From the NCBI GenBank assembly GCA_944386225.1, contig CALXAH010000002.1, forward strand, positions 124,001 to 188,000: 64,000 nt of DNA. Direction: 5' to 3'. Under the pieces are notes generated by a model. That model saw only the letters and a list, made by a program, of their open reading frames with translations, was not told where the DNA came from and searched no databases. This stretch comes from an uncultured Gemmiger sp. Lineage in GTDB: Bacteria > Bacillota > Clostridia > Oscillospirales > Ruminococcaceae. Positions 48,765-57,055 of this stretch are shown here, piece by piece; within the stretch, counting starts at the first letter, position 1; every line of letters begins with the position of its first letter. The translations under genes were made by a program, and so were the position numbers.

Positions 48765-50324
48765 TCAGCCGGCCGCGTTGAACTGGCTCAACTGGTTGCT
48801 CACCTCGGTCACCAGGGCTTCAGCGCCATTGGCGTTCAGCGCATCCAAGAACTGAGGGATGTACTCGGCGGGATCCACCGAGCCGGTCTCCAGGGAGGGA
48901 GCGTACTCGCTGATCACGTTGGTCAGGGCCGCCACCTGGGTCTCCACCGGCACCGCGTCAAAGGTAAAGCCGTTGTTGGGCGAGATGATCGCGGAGTCGT
49001 TGTATTCCTGGAACAGTTCCTCGATGTTGTCGGGATAGCTGATATCCCACTTCTGGTTGAAGGGGGTGCCGAACTGCCAGCCGTAGGTGTAGTCGTAGCC
49101 GTTTTCGGTCAGGGTGCCGCCCATGGTCTTGTCCACCTGGTTATCGCCCACCGCGGTGTAGTGCTGGCCCTCGATGCCGTGACGGATCAGGGTGCCCACA
49201 TACTCGTCGGTGTTCAGCAGGTTGATGAACTCCAGCGCCTTCTCGGGATACTCACTGGCGGAGGAGATGGCCAGCAGGCCGCCCATGGCGCTGCGGGTCT
49301 CAAACAGGGGATCCATCAGGGGCAGGAAGCCCACGCCGTGGCCGCTGGACGCAGTCATGGACTCGGCGGTGCCGGGAGCGTACTGGATGAAGTAGGAGAA
49401 CAGAGCGCCGTTGTTGAAGTCGTTGTCCCGGTTGGCGGTGTCGCTGTCGTAGTTGACCGGGTCGCCGCCCAGGTAACCGGCCTGGTTCCAGCCGCGCACG
49501 GTGGTGCAGTAGTTCATGTACTCCTCGCTGGCGTACTGGTTGAACACGGTCTGGCCGGCCATGTCGGCAAAGTTGTTGAACTCGGCCACCGCGCCCGCCG
49601 CGGGCAGTTTCGGGTTACCGGTGAGAGACTCATAGGGCGCGGCCATGGGCCAGGCGTTGGTCAAACCGGAAACGCCCACCACATCCTTGCCTTCGGCCTT
49701 GCTCTTCTCGGCCACGGTCGCCAGGACCTGGGTGTAATCCTCCAGGGTCTTGACTGCGGTCATGTCGATGCCGTAGGCCTCGGCCATATCGCTGTTGTAC
49801 ACGATGCCGCCCTGCCAGCCCATCTCCTTATAGGAGGGCACACCATAGATGGCGCCGTTCACCTTGACGGCGTTCCACTCGGCCTCGGGGATGAAGTCCC
49901 AGGTCTCCTTGGCGTACTGGGGCAGCAGTTCGGTGATATCCATGAAGGCGTCCTTGCCCACGAACTGCAGATAGTCGGTGGTCCAGTTGGAGGTAAAGCA
50001 GATGTCGAAGTATTCGCCCGCATTGATCAGGTTGGGCATCTTCTCCTTGTAGTCCGGGTTGGCCATGACCTTGTAGTCGATCTCCACGCCGATCTTCTCC
50101 CGGGTATACTCATTCAGCGCCTCGATGACCTTGTCGGTATCGGCGGCCACCGGGTTGATGGACATGTACCAGGTCAACGTGGTGATCTCCTGGCCGGCGG
50201 AAGATCCGGAACCGGCCGTGGAGCCGGCGGTGGAATTGCCATTGCCGCCGCAGCCCGCCAGCATGCCGGCCGCCAGAGCGGCAGCGGCGCCCAGCGCCAT
50301 GACTCGTTTGATCGTATTTTTCAT
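48765..50324 (-). CDS. Lipoprotein sugar-binding component of an Lpl-type ABC transporter
   Basis: A 519-residue extracellular solute-binding protein (family 1, LplA/YtcQ-like). The signal peptide MKNTIKRVMALGAAAALAAGMLAGC ends in a lipobox (LAGC, cysteine about residue 25), followed by a Gly/Ser/Asn linker. The mature part (TTLTWYMSINPVAADTDKVIEALNEYTREKIGVEIDY...) fits large oligosaccharide-binding proteins with a C-terminal DUF3502-like region (about 390-519). It should hold the glycan at the membrane surface for the two permeases upstream. Strong GGAGG ribosome-binding site. The ligand is inferred from the neighbouring fucosidase, galactosidase and sulfatase. Confidence 0.92.
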   Translation of the reverse strand: MKNTIKRVMALGAAAALAAGMLAGCGGNGNSTAGSTAGSGSSAGQEITTLTWYMSINPVAADTDKVIEALNEYTREKIGVEIDYKVMANPDYKEKMPNLINAGEYFDICFTSNWTTDYLQFVGKDAFMDITELLPQYAKETWDFIPEAEWNAVKVNGAIYGVPSYKEMGWQGGIVYNSDMAEAYGIDMTAVKTLEDYTQVLATVAEKSKAEGKDVVGVSGLTNAWPMAAPYESLTGNPKLPAAGAVAEFNNFADMAGQTVFNQYASEEYMNYCTTVRGWNQAGYLGGDPVNYDSDTANRDNDFNNGALFSYFIQYAPGTAESMTASSGHGVGFLPLMDPLFETRSAMGGLLAISSASEYPEKALEFINLLNTDEYVGTLIRHGIEGQHYTAVGDNQVDKTMGGTLTENGYDYTYGWQFGTPFNQKWDISYPDNIEELFQEYNDSAIISPNNGFTFDAVPVETQVAALTNVISEYAPSLETGSVDPAEYIPQFLDALNANGAEALVTEVSNQLSQFNAAG

Positions 50325-50393
50325 AACAGGCCTCCTTGAATTGTATCTCTCTGCATCGCGCCGGTTAAGGCGCGAATTTCCGACAATCGTTGC

Positions 50394-51329
50394 TCAGCCC
50401 TTGACGCCGCCCACCGTCAGGCCCTTGACAAAATATTTCTGGAAGAAGGGATAGGCCAGCAGAATGGGCAGCACCACCAGCACGGTCAGCGCCATGCGGC
50501 CGCTGTCGGTGGGGGCGTTGGCCGCCATCTCGGCGTATTCCAGGGCGTTGGCCGAGGACTGTTTCATAAACTCCAGACTGTTCTGCATGCTCCACAGCAG
50601 GGTCTGTACCGGATATTTTTTCTGATCGATGATGTAGAGCATCCCCAAAAACCAGTCGTTCCAGTAGGCGATGGTGGTAAACATGCCGATGGTGGCCAGG
50701 CCAGGTTTGGACAGGGGCATCACGATGCGGAAGAAGGTCTTGAACTCTCCCGCGCCGTCAATGCGGGCCGCCTCAATGATCTCGAGGGGGATCCCCTTGT
50801 AGAAGGTGCGCAGCACGATCACGTAAAAGGCGTTCAGCGACATGGGGAAGATCAGCGCGCCCAGGCTGTCGCCCAGACCCAACAGCTGGGTGTTGACCAT
50901 ATAGGTGGCCACGATGCCGCCGTTGAACAGCATGGTGAAGAGCATCAGCAGGGTGAACAGCCGGTTGTAAGCGTAGTCGGCCCGGCTGAGCACATAGGCA
51001 AACATGGCGGTGATGGCCAGGCTGAACAGGGTGCCTGCCACCGTGACGAAGATGGTGATGCCATAGGAGCGTACCAGCTGGTCGCCCAGGCGGAAGAAGA
51101 AACGGTAGGCGTCCAGGCTCCACTCGCTGGGGAAAAAGCTGTAGCCGTTCTGGAAGATGCTCTGCTCGCTGCTGAAGGACACGATGACCACCAGGATCAG
51201 CGGCAGCACGCAGGCCAGCGTCCAGATCAGGAAAATCAGGTTGAGGATCCGGTCGGTGGTTTTGGAGATCCGGTTGATCGCCAGATCGCCCTCGCCCTCG
51301 TCCCGGAAACGGTTTTTGAATTTGCGCAT
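50394..51329 (-). CDS. ABC sugar transporter permease, LplC/YtcP type
   Basis: A 311-residue inner-membrane permease with six helices (first about residues 28-50). The EAA loop that contacts the ATPase is EAARIDGAGEFKTFFRIVMPLSKPGL (about residues 209-234). The C-terminal PILLAYPFFQKYFVKGLTVGGVKG is typical of this CUT1 subfamily. Lies 18 bp after the other permease gene with a GGAGGGAG ribosome-binding site. No ATPase gene is in the operon; such systems usually share an MsmX/MsmK-type ATPase encoded elsewhere. Confidence 0.93.
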   Translation of the reverse strand: MRKFKNRFRDEGEGDLAINRISKTTDRILNLIFLIWTLACVLPLILVVIVSFSSEQSIFQNGYSFFPSEWSLDAYRFFFRLGDQLVRSYGITIFVTVAGTLFSLAITAMFAYVLSRADYAYNRLFTLLMLFTMLFNGGIVATYMVNTQLLGLGDSLGALIFPMSLNAFYVIVLRTFYKGIPLEIIEAARIDGAGEFKTFFRIVMPLSKPGLATIGMFTTIAYWNDWFLGMLYIIDQKKYPVQTLLWSMQNSLEFMKQSSANALEYAEMAANAPTDSGRMALTVLVVLPILLAYPFFQKYFVKGLTVGGVKG

Positions 51330-51347
51330 GGTTATTCTCCCTCCTTC

Positions 51348-52301
51348 TCAGAACAGGGCGCTGTCCGGCTCAATGCGGCGCACCACCAGGTTGGCGCCCA
51401 CCACCAGCACGAAGCCCACCACCGACTGGTACAGGCTGGCCGCGGCGGCCATGCCCACGTTGCCGGTCTCTTTCAGAGCCCGGTACACATAGGTATCGAT
51501 CACCTGGGTGACCGGATACAGCGGGCCGGAATCCCGGGGAAGCTGGAAGAACAGGCCGAAATCGGCGTAGAAGATGCGGCCGATCGCCAGGATGGTCAGC
51601 ACGATCATCATCGGCTTCAGGCAGGGAAGGGTGATCCGGCGGATCTGCTGCCATTTGGTGGCGCCGTCGATGATGGCCGCCTCATAATAGTCGTTGGAGA
51701 TGCCGGTCAGGGTGCTGATGTACATCACGGTGGAGTACCCCACGGTTTTCCACAGCTGGAAGAAGGTCAGGATAAAGGGCCATTTGCCCGGCTCAGCGTA
51801 CCAGTTGACCCCGGAGAATCCGAAATAGTTCAGCAGATGATTAAATAAGCCGTCGTCCACGCTGAACAGGGAGAAGGCCATGAAGGAGACCACGACCCAG
51901 GACAGAAAATACGGCGCCATGAAGATGGTCTGGTACACCTTGGCCCGCCGCTTGCGCAGCAGTTCGCTCAGGCCGATCGCCATGGCCACCGCCATCACCA
52001 GATCCAATGCGATGAAAAAAGCGTTGTACAGGATGGTGTTGCGGGTGATAACCCAGGCGTCGGAGGTCTTGAACAGGAATTCAAAGTTCTGCCAGGCCAC
52101 CCAGTCGCTGCCGAAGATCCCCTTGCGCACGCTGAACCGTTTGAAGGCCAGCAGCAAGCCGGACATGGGCAGATACCGGAACAGGAACATCACCACCAGC
52201 GCCGGCAACGCCATGATCGTAAGTGGCAGGTTTTTTTGAAAGGTCTTGACAAACCCCGCTTTTCTGCACACGGTATTGGTGTGCCGGGCGGACTGTTTCA
52301 T
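51348..52301 (-). CDS. ABC sugar transporter permease, LplB type
   Basis: A 317-residue inner-membrane permease, first gene of the operon. The start KNLPLTIMALPALVVMFLFRYLPMSGLLLAFKRFS is typical of LplB-like CUT1 permeases. The EAA loop is EAAIIDGATKWQQIRRITLPCLKPMM (about residues 206-231), followed by two more helices. LplB pairs with LplC to carry complex oligosaccharides such as those taken up by YtcQP/YteP and Lpl systems. A GGAGGAG ribosome-binding site precedes the ATG. Confidence 0.93.
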   Translation of the reverse strand: MKQSARHTNTVCRKAGFVKTFQKNLPLTIMALPALVVMFLFRYLPMSGLLLAFKRFSVRKGIFGSDWVAWQNFEFLFKTSDAWVITRNTILYNAFFIALDLVMAVAMAIGLSELLRKRRAKVYQTIFMAPYFLSWVVVSFMAFSLFSVDDGLFNHLLNYFGFSGVNWYAEPGKWPFILTFFQLWKTVGYSTVMYISTLTGISNDYYEAAIIDGATKWQQIRRITLPCLKPMMIVLTILAIGRIFYADFGLFFQLPRDSGPLYPVTQVIDTYVYRALKETGNVGMAAAASLYQSVVGFVLVVGANLVVRRIEPDSALF

Positions 52302-52354
52302 GCTGTGCTCCTCCTCGCTGTGGCGTTTCGCGGCCGGATTTTTGTTCTGGGTTC

Positions 52355-52384
52355 ATTATAAACGCCGCCGGCACCGGGGAACAA
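52355..52384 (-). promoter_or_regulatory. Promoter of the transporter-fucose operon
   Basis: On the minus strand TTGTTC (52379-52384), 18 bp, TATAAT (52355-52360). It drives the operon from lplB toward lacZ. A candidate activator element ends 32 bp upstream of the -10. Confidence 0.75.
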
Positions 52385-52392
52385 CGCTACAA

Positions 52393-52413
52393 TTTTTAAG
52401 TGGGGTGCACTTT
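52393..52413 (-). promoter_or_regulatory. Candidate YesN-type regulator site at the operon promoter
   Basis: On the minus strand this element has a TGCACC core flanked by A-tracts and contains the 5-5-5 dyad AAGTG/CACTT. It matches the fucosidase element (55478-55498) at 14 of 21 positions. Its end is exactly 32 bp from the -10 box in both cases. Assignment to the neighbouring response regulator is inference. Confidence 0.6.
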
Positions 52414-52456
52414 TTTTAGATACGCGGTCCTGCCTGCTGCGGCCCCGCGAAAAATG

Positions 52457-52465
52457 TGGTATACT
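52457..52465 (+). promoter_or_regulatory. Extended -10 promoter of the two-component system
   Basis: TGG directly before TATACT (52460-52465) gives an extended -10. No good -35 is seen, which fits an extended -10 promoter. It is divergent from the transporter operon promoter. Confidence 0.55.
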
Positions 52466-52523
52466 GGTGGCCAAACGGCGACCATCGCCCAAATACCTGC
52501 TATGCGGAAAGGAGCAACGCCCC

Positions 52524-53597
52524 ATGAAGGTTCTGCTTGTCGATGACGATCCCCTGGCGCTGAAAGGGATCCAGCGCATGCTGCACTGGGAATCTTTCGG
52601 CGGCGAACTGGCCGGATGCGCCGCCAGCGGCGAGGAGGCGCTTGCCCTGCTGGAAGCCACCCATCCCGACGTGGTGATCTCGGATATCCGGATGCCCGGA
52701 CTGGACGGATTGGATCTGGCCCGGCATATCCACGAACACTTTCCTTATACCCGGATGATCCTGATCAGCGGCCACGGGGAATTCAGCTACGCCCAGCAGG
52801 CCCTGCAATATCAGGTGACCGACTATCTGCTCAAGCCTATTACCCGGGCCAAGCTGAACAGCCTGGAGGAACGTCTGGCCGCCATTCAGAAGGAGCTCAC
52901 CGCCGACGTGCCGCCCTGGTACGCCTGCGACGAGGAACTGCGCAACCGGGTGGGCCAGGCGCTGCGCAAGGGGGACATGGCCGCCATCGGGGAACTGCTG
53001 ATCCAGCCTGACGTGTTCCGCGCGCTGTGCAGCCGGCGGGATGTGCTGGGCATCCAGCTGCTGAACTATCTGTTTGTGTACCAGGAGGAGCTGGGCAAGG
53101 ACCGGGATTCGCTGGACGCGCTGCGCCAGGAGGCCATGTCGGAATACTGGGCTTTAAGCACCGCCGGCGAGCGCCGGGCCTACCTGGCAGCGCGCTATTA
53201 CGATCTCATGGAATATGCCGAAGAGCAAAAGAACGAGTATACCAGCCCGATCGTGCGGTTCTGTTTGCAGTCCATTGAGGAAAACTTTTCCGACTCCAAC
53301 TTCAATATCTCCAACCTGGCCGACACGCTGCATCTCTCCCTGTCCTATTTGAGCACCGTGTTCAAAAACGCCACCGGTCAGAACGTGAGCAACTACCTCT
53401 CCGCCCGGCGGCTGCGGCAGTCCCAGAAGCTGCTGCGGGACCCCTCGATCCCCATTCGCCAGGTCTGCTTTTTGTGCGGGTACGACGATCCCCGCTATTT
53501 TGCCAAGCTGTTCAAAAAACACATTGGTATGACCCCCAGTGAATTCCGCAATCTGTATGCGGCGGGCGGCTATCCCACGGCGGAGGACACCCCATGA
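52524..53597 (+). CDS. YesN-like AraC-type response regulator
   Basis: A 357-residue transcription factor. The receiver domain (residues 1-120) has acidic residues D8-D10, phosphorylated D54 (VVISDIRMPG) and K104 (LLKP). A helical linker (about 125-245) leads to the AraC/XylS DNA-binding domain (about 255-350) with two HTHs: NISNLADTLHLSLSYLSTVFKNATGQNVSNYL and IPIRQVCFLCGYDDPRYFAKLFKKHIGMTPSEFR. YesN-type regulators activate adjacent sugar operons after phosphorylation by YesM. It overlaps the kinase by 4 bp. Likely targets are the divergent transporter operon and the downstream fucosidase. Confidence 0.94.
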   Translation: MKVLLVDDDPLALKGIQRMLHWESFGGELAGCAASGEEALALLEATHPDVVISDIRMPGLDGLDLARHIHEHFPYTRMILISGHGEFSYAQQALQYQVTDYLLKPITRAKLNSLEERLAAIQKELTADVPPWYACDEELRNRVGQALRKGDMAAIGELLIQPDVFRALCSRRDVLGIQLLNYLFVYQEELGKDRDSLDALRQEAMSEYWALSTAGERRAYLAARYYDLMEYAEEQKNEYTSPIVRFCLQSIEENFSDSNFNISNLADTLHLSLSYLSTVFKNATGQNVSNYLSARRLRQSQKLLRDPSIPIRQVCFLCGYDDPRYFAKLFKKHIGMTPSEFRNLYAAGGYPTAEDTP

Positions 53598-55381
53598 GCA
53601 TCACCCGACGTACCTTTTTGAGCATCTGCGGGCTGTTCTGCCTGGTGCTGCTGGCGCTGAACACCGCCACCTATCTGCTGTTTCAATACGCCATCACCCG
53701 GCAGCTGATCACCTCGCAGGCGGCCATAGCGGAAGCCAATGTACAGCTGAGTTCCGTTTTCACCCAAACCACCGACAAGCTGATCTACCGATATACCAGC
53801 GACACGGAACTGGGCGAACTGTTGAGCCGTGCGGTGGGGCGTGACGAACTGGAAGATCTGAGCACCAAGTATCTGCTCAACAGCCGGCTGACCTATCACC
53901 TGAACGCGGAAAACCTGCTTTTGAACAACGGGTTTCGGATGGAATTGTACCTGGACCCGGCCTTGCCGGTGAGCCAGCTGTTCACACCTGGCAACACCAT
54001 CCCCAACGTGAGCCGCGTGTTCAGCGGCGAAGCGGTCGCGCAGGAGGACTGGTATCAGGTGGTGCGGGCAAACAATGGGCGGCTCATTTTCCTCAACGAG
54101 GACCAGACCCGGCTGTGTTTTGCCACCAAGCTGCAAAACAGCACCTACACCGGGGTCCACCGCAAAGAGGGGATCGGCGTGCTGCTGGGCAGCCTGCCGC
54201 TGGACCGGTTACCTCACCTGCTCTCTCTCTTTCCCATCACCGAGAACAGCGGATTCTTGCTGTTGAACGGGCAGGGCCAACAGGTGTTCTGTTCCGAAGA
54301 TCTGGCCGGGTTGCCGGCCGCGGATGACCTGTCTGTTCCGGATGCCGCCAGCAGCGAGCTGACCCTGGGCGGGCAGCAATTTCTCTGTACCCCGGCCCGG
54401 CTGGACTGGGGGCTGCAGCTGGTTTTCCTGACCCCCTACTCCGATGTTGCCCGTCAGGTATGGGGCATGATGTTCCCCTATCTGGTCTGTTCGGCGGTAT
54501 TTCTGGTGTTGGGGGTGCTGGTCTCGCTGGGGCTCTCCGCCCAGGTGTCCCGGCCGGTGGTGCGCTTTACCCGCAAACTGGAGGCCATCCAGGATACCCG
54601 CAGCGTCAGCGTCGAGAATTTCGCGCCCCGGGGTCCCCGGGAGATCCGCCAGCTGAACCGCAGTTTCGGCGCGCTGATCGGCCGGGTCAACGCGCTGATC
54701 GAGGAGGTCACCCGCAAGGAGGACCAGCGCCGGGAGAGCGAGCTGCGGGCCCTTCAGGCTCAGATCAACCCGCATTTTATGCTCAACGCCATGAACGCCG
54801 TGAACTACATGGCGCTGGCCCGGGGCGAAGACGACATCGCCGCCACGGTGGATTCGATTGCCAACCTGATGCGGTACAGCATCACCGAACCGGACCGGCT
54901 GGTGACCATGAGTACTGAACTGGACAACATCCGGGAATATATCGCGGTGTATGTGCTGCGGTTCCGTCAGGATATCCGGCTGGAGATGCTGCCGGGGCTG
55001 GACGCGTCCCAGGTGGTCATCCCGAAATTCACCCTGCAGCCCCTTGTGGAGAATTCGATCCGGCACGGCATCACCCGGCAGGATCCGGGCATCGTGATCC
55101 GCATCCAGGCGCGGGAAACCGACACCGGCATTTGCATTGAGGTGACCGATACCGGCCGCGGCGCCGACGCCCGGCTGCTCAACGATTATCTGGAGTACCG
55201 GGATGTGGACCTGAAGGTGACCCATGGTTTCGGCATCCGCAACGTAAACGAGCGGTTGCAGCTGCGGTTCGGGCCCGGCTGTCATCTGCGGTACGCAAAC
55301 TATGACGGCCGCCGGCTGCTGGCCCGGCTCACCCTGCCCAAATCCCCTGGCCCGGCCAAAGAGGCCCTGTCCGACAGCTGA
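53594..55381 (+). CDS. YesM-like sensor histidine kinase
   Basis: A 595-residue membrane kinase. One helix at about residues 8-30 and another at about 293-317 enclose an extracellular sensor of about 260 residues. HAMP-like sequence follows, then the His_kinase domain with ALQAQINPHFMLNAMNAVNYM; the phospho-His is in NPHF, where most relatives have NPHFLYN, so MLN is a small variation. The HATPase part has the N box LVENSIRHG and G box DTGRGAD...HGFGIRNVNERL. It probably senses the glycan or the loaded binding protein outside and phosphorylates the YesN-like regulator. ATGA overlap with the regulator gene. Confidence 0.94.
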   Translation: MSITRRTFLSICGLFCLVLLALNTATYLLFQYAITRQLITSQAAIAEANVQLSSVFTQTTDKLIYRYTSDTELGELLSRAVGRDELEDLSTKYLLNSRLTYHLNAENLLLNNGFRMELYLDPALPVSQLFTPGNTIPNVSRVFSGEAVAQEDWYQVVRANNGRLIFLNEDQTRLCFATKLQNSTYTGVHRKEGIGVLLGSLPLDRLPHLLSLFPITENSGFLLLNGQGQQVFCSEDLAGLPAADDLSVPDAASSELTLGGQQFLCTPARLDWGLQLVFLTPYSDVARQVWGMMFPYLVCSAVFLVLGVLVSLGLSAQVSRPVVRFTRKLEAIQDTRSVSVENFAPRGPREIRQLNRSFGALIGRVNALIEEVTRKEDQRRESELRALQAQINPHFMLNAMNAVNYMALARGEDDIAATVDSIANLMRYSITEPDRLVTMSTELDNIREYIAVYVLRFRQDIRLEMLPGLDASQVVIPKFTLQPLVENSIRHGITRQDPGIVIRIQARETDTGICIEVTDTGRGADARLLNDYLEYRDVDLKVTHGFGIRNVNERLQLRFGPGCHLRYANYDGRRLLARLTLPKSPGPAKEALSDS

Positions 55382-55420
55382 ACGTCTCATTCCAGATGCC
55401 GTTTTTCCCGCTCTGCGATA

Positions 55421-55460
55421 CGCCTGTCTTGCCGCTGCGGCAAGGCAGGCGTTTTGTTTT
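55421..55460 (+). terminator. Terminator of the two-component operon
   Basis: CGCCTGTCTTGCCGC and GCGGCAAGGCAGGCG form a 15-bp stem (one G-U pair), followed by TTTTGTTTT. Confidence 0.85.
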
Positions 55461-55477
55461 GCCAGGGCCGCCGCAAA

Positions 55478-55498
55478 AAATTGCACCGGATGCAAAAG
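55478..55498 (+). promoter_or_regulatory. Candidate YesN-type regulator site at the fucosidase promoter
   Basis: A TGCACC core in A-rich flanks, containing the 5-5-5 dyad TTGCA/TGCAA. It matches the element at 52393-52413 at 14 of 21 positions and ends exactly 32 bp before TATAGT (55531-55536), the same spacing as at the operon promoter. Confidence 0.6.
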
Positions 55499-55507
55499 AT
55501 TTCCCCC

Positions 55508-55536
55508 TTTGCGGCGGCGGGCTTCTTCCGTATAGT
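55508..55536 (+). promoter_or_regulatory. Promoter of the alpha-L-fucosidase gene
   Basis: TATAGT (55531-55536) is preceded at 17 bp by the poor -35 TTTGCG (55508-55513). A weak -35 fits dependence on an activator bound just upstream. Confidence 0.6.
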
Positions 55537-55580
55537 AGAAGTAAGGCAATCACTACCCGCACGAAAGGAATCCAACCGCC

Positions 55581-56942
55581 ATGAAACAAGCGATCGTCGC
55601 CAACGGCGTACACAATTACACCCCGCCAGAAGAGTATATCCCGCCCCGTTCAGCCCAGGTACAGGAACACCTGGCATGGTTCATGGGGCTCAAACTAGGC
55701 TTCATGATGCACTGGGCCCCCGGCAGCCAGCTGGGCACCTACGAGAGCTGGCCGCTGAGCGACGGAGACGCCGTCTGGAGCCAGGAGGACTTCACCTGGG
55801 CCGATTCCGAGACCTGCAAGCGTCAATACCGGGAGGCCAATCGCACCTTCAACCCGGTCAAGTTCAACCCGGCCGCCTGGGCAAAGCTGGCCCGGGAATG
55901 TGGGTTCAAATATCTGCTGTTCACCACCAAGCACCACGACGGGTTCTGCATGTACGACACCCGGACCACCGACTACAGGATCACCGCACCGGACTGCCCG
56001 TTCCATACCCATCCCGACGCGGATGTGGTGGGGGCGCTGTACCGGGAATTCCGCAAACAGGGCCTGGCCATCTCCACCTACTTTTCCAAGCCCGACTGGA
56101 ACAGCCCCTTCTACTGGGCGCCCCAGTTCGGCCCCGCCCCCACCCGCAACGTAAACTATGATGTGCACCAGCATCCGGAATTGTGGGAGCAGTATGTGCA
56201 GTTCACCCACCAGCAGATTCGGGAGCTGTGCACCAACTATGGTCAGATCGACGTGCTCTGGCTGGACGGCGGCTGGGTGAGGCCGGACAATCTGGGGCAG
56301 GACATCCGGCTGGGTGAGATCGTGGAGGAACTGCGCGCCGGTCCTCAGCCCCAGATGATCGTCTGCGAGCGGACCTGCGGCGGCGAATACGAGAACTTCA
56401 TCACCCCCGAAAAAACCGTGCCGGATACCGCGCTGACAGTGCCCTGGGAGACCTGCACAACTGTGGGGGAGAAATTCTCCTTCCATTACACCGACCATTT
56501 CAAAAGCGGCCGGGAACTGGTGCATCTGCTGCTGGATGTGGTGAGCAAGGGCGGCAATCTGGCGCTGAATCTGGCGCCCCAGCCCGACGGCGAACTGCCC
56601 GCCCCCGCGGTGCGCTCACTGCGGGAGATGGGCGCCTGGCTGACCCTGTTTGGCGAGGGGATCTACGGCACCCGCATCTGCGCCCCCTACTTTGAGGACC
56701 GGTTGTTCTACACCCAAAAAGAGGGAGAGATCTTTGTTTTCTTCCGCTACGACGAACTTCCCCGGCTGCCGGACCGGCTGACCCTGCATCTTGACCGTCC
56801 GGTGCGGCAGGCGTATTGTATGCGCACCGGCGAGGCGCTGCATTTTCGTGCCGGTGACGATGGCCTGACGCTGGACCTGCGGCAGTTGCCCATGGGCGGT
56901 GCCTTCTATGCCGAGGGGTTCCGGCTGACCCTGGCCGACTGA
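55581..56942 (+). CDS. GH29 alpha-L-fucosidase, intracellular
   Basis: A 453-residue retaining alpha-L-fucosidase. Substrate-site features are KLGFMMHWAPGSQLGTYESWPL, the His-His pair in LLFTTKHHDGFCMYDT and the nucleophile D229 in QIDVLWLDGGW. SKGGNLALNLAPQPDG marks the end of the barrel, followed by a beta-sandwich tail. No signal peptide, so it acts on imported fucosides. Released fucose would enter FucI, the kinase and FucA encoded in the divergent operon. It has its own promoter with a regulator element shared with that operon. The linkage (alpha-1,2, 1,3/4 or 1,6) cannot be told from sequence alone. Confidence 0.93.
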   Translation: MKQAIVANGVHNYTPPEEYIPPRSAQVQEHLAWFMGLKLGFMMHWAPGSQLGTYESWPLSDGDAVWSQEDFTWADSETCKRQYREANRTFNPVKFNPAAWAKLARECGFKYLLFTTKHHDGFCMYDTRTTDYRITAPDCPFHTHPDADVVGALYREFRKQGLAISTYFSKPDWNSPFYWAPQFGPAPTRNVNYDVHQHPELWEQYVQFTHQQIRELCTNYGQIDVLWLDGGWVRPDNLGQDIRLGEIVEELRAGPQPQMIVCERTCGGEYENFITPEKTVPDTALTVPWETCTTVGEKFSFHYTDHFKSGRELVHLLLDVVSKGGNLALNLAPQPDGELPAPAVRSLREMGAWLTLFGEGIYGTRICAPYFEDRLFYTQKEGEIFVFFRYDELPRLPDRLTLHLDRPVRQAYCMRTGEALHFRAGDDGLTLDLRQLPMGGAFYAEGFRLTLAD

Positions 56943-56976
56943 TTCCGCTTTTATCGTTTCCCTTCCTCCTTTGTGC

Positions 56977-57038
56977 AAAAAGCCTCCCCGCCGGCGCGGC
57001 AGCCATGGCTGCGCGCTCCGCAAACGGGGAGGCTTTTT
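56977..57038. terminator. Bidirectional terminator between the fucosidase gene and rodA
   Basis: AAAAAGCCTCCCCG and CGGGGAGGCTTTTT form a perfect 14-bp outer stem with a second hairpin (GCAGCCATGGCTGC) inside the loop. T-tracts exist in both directions. Confidence 0.9.
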
Positions 57039-57055
57039 GTTGGCTTACACAGGGT

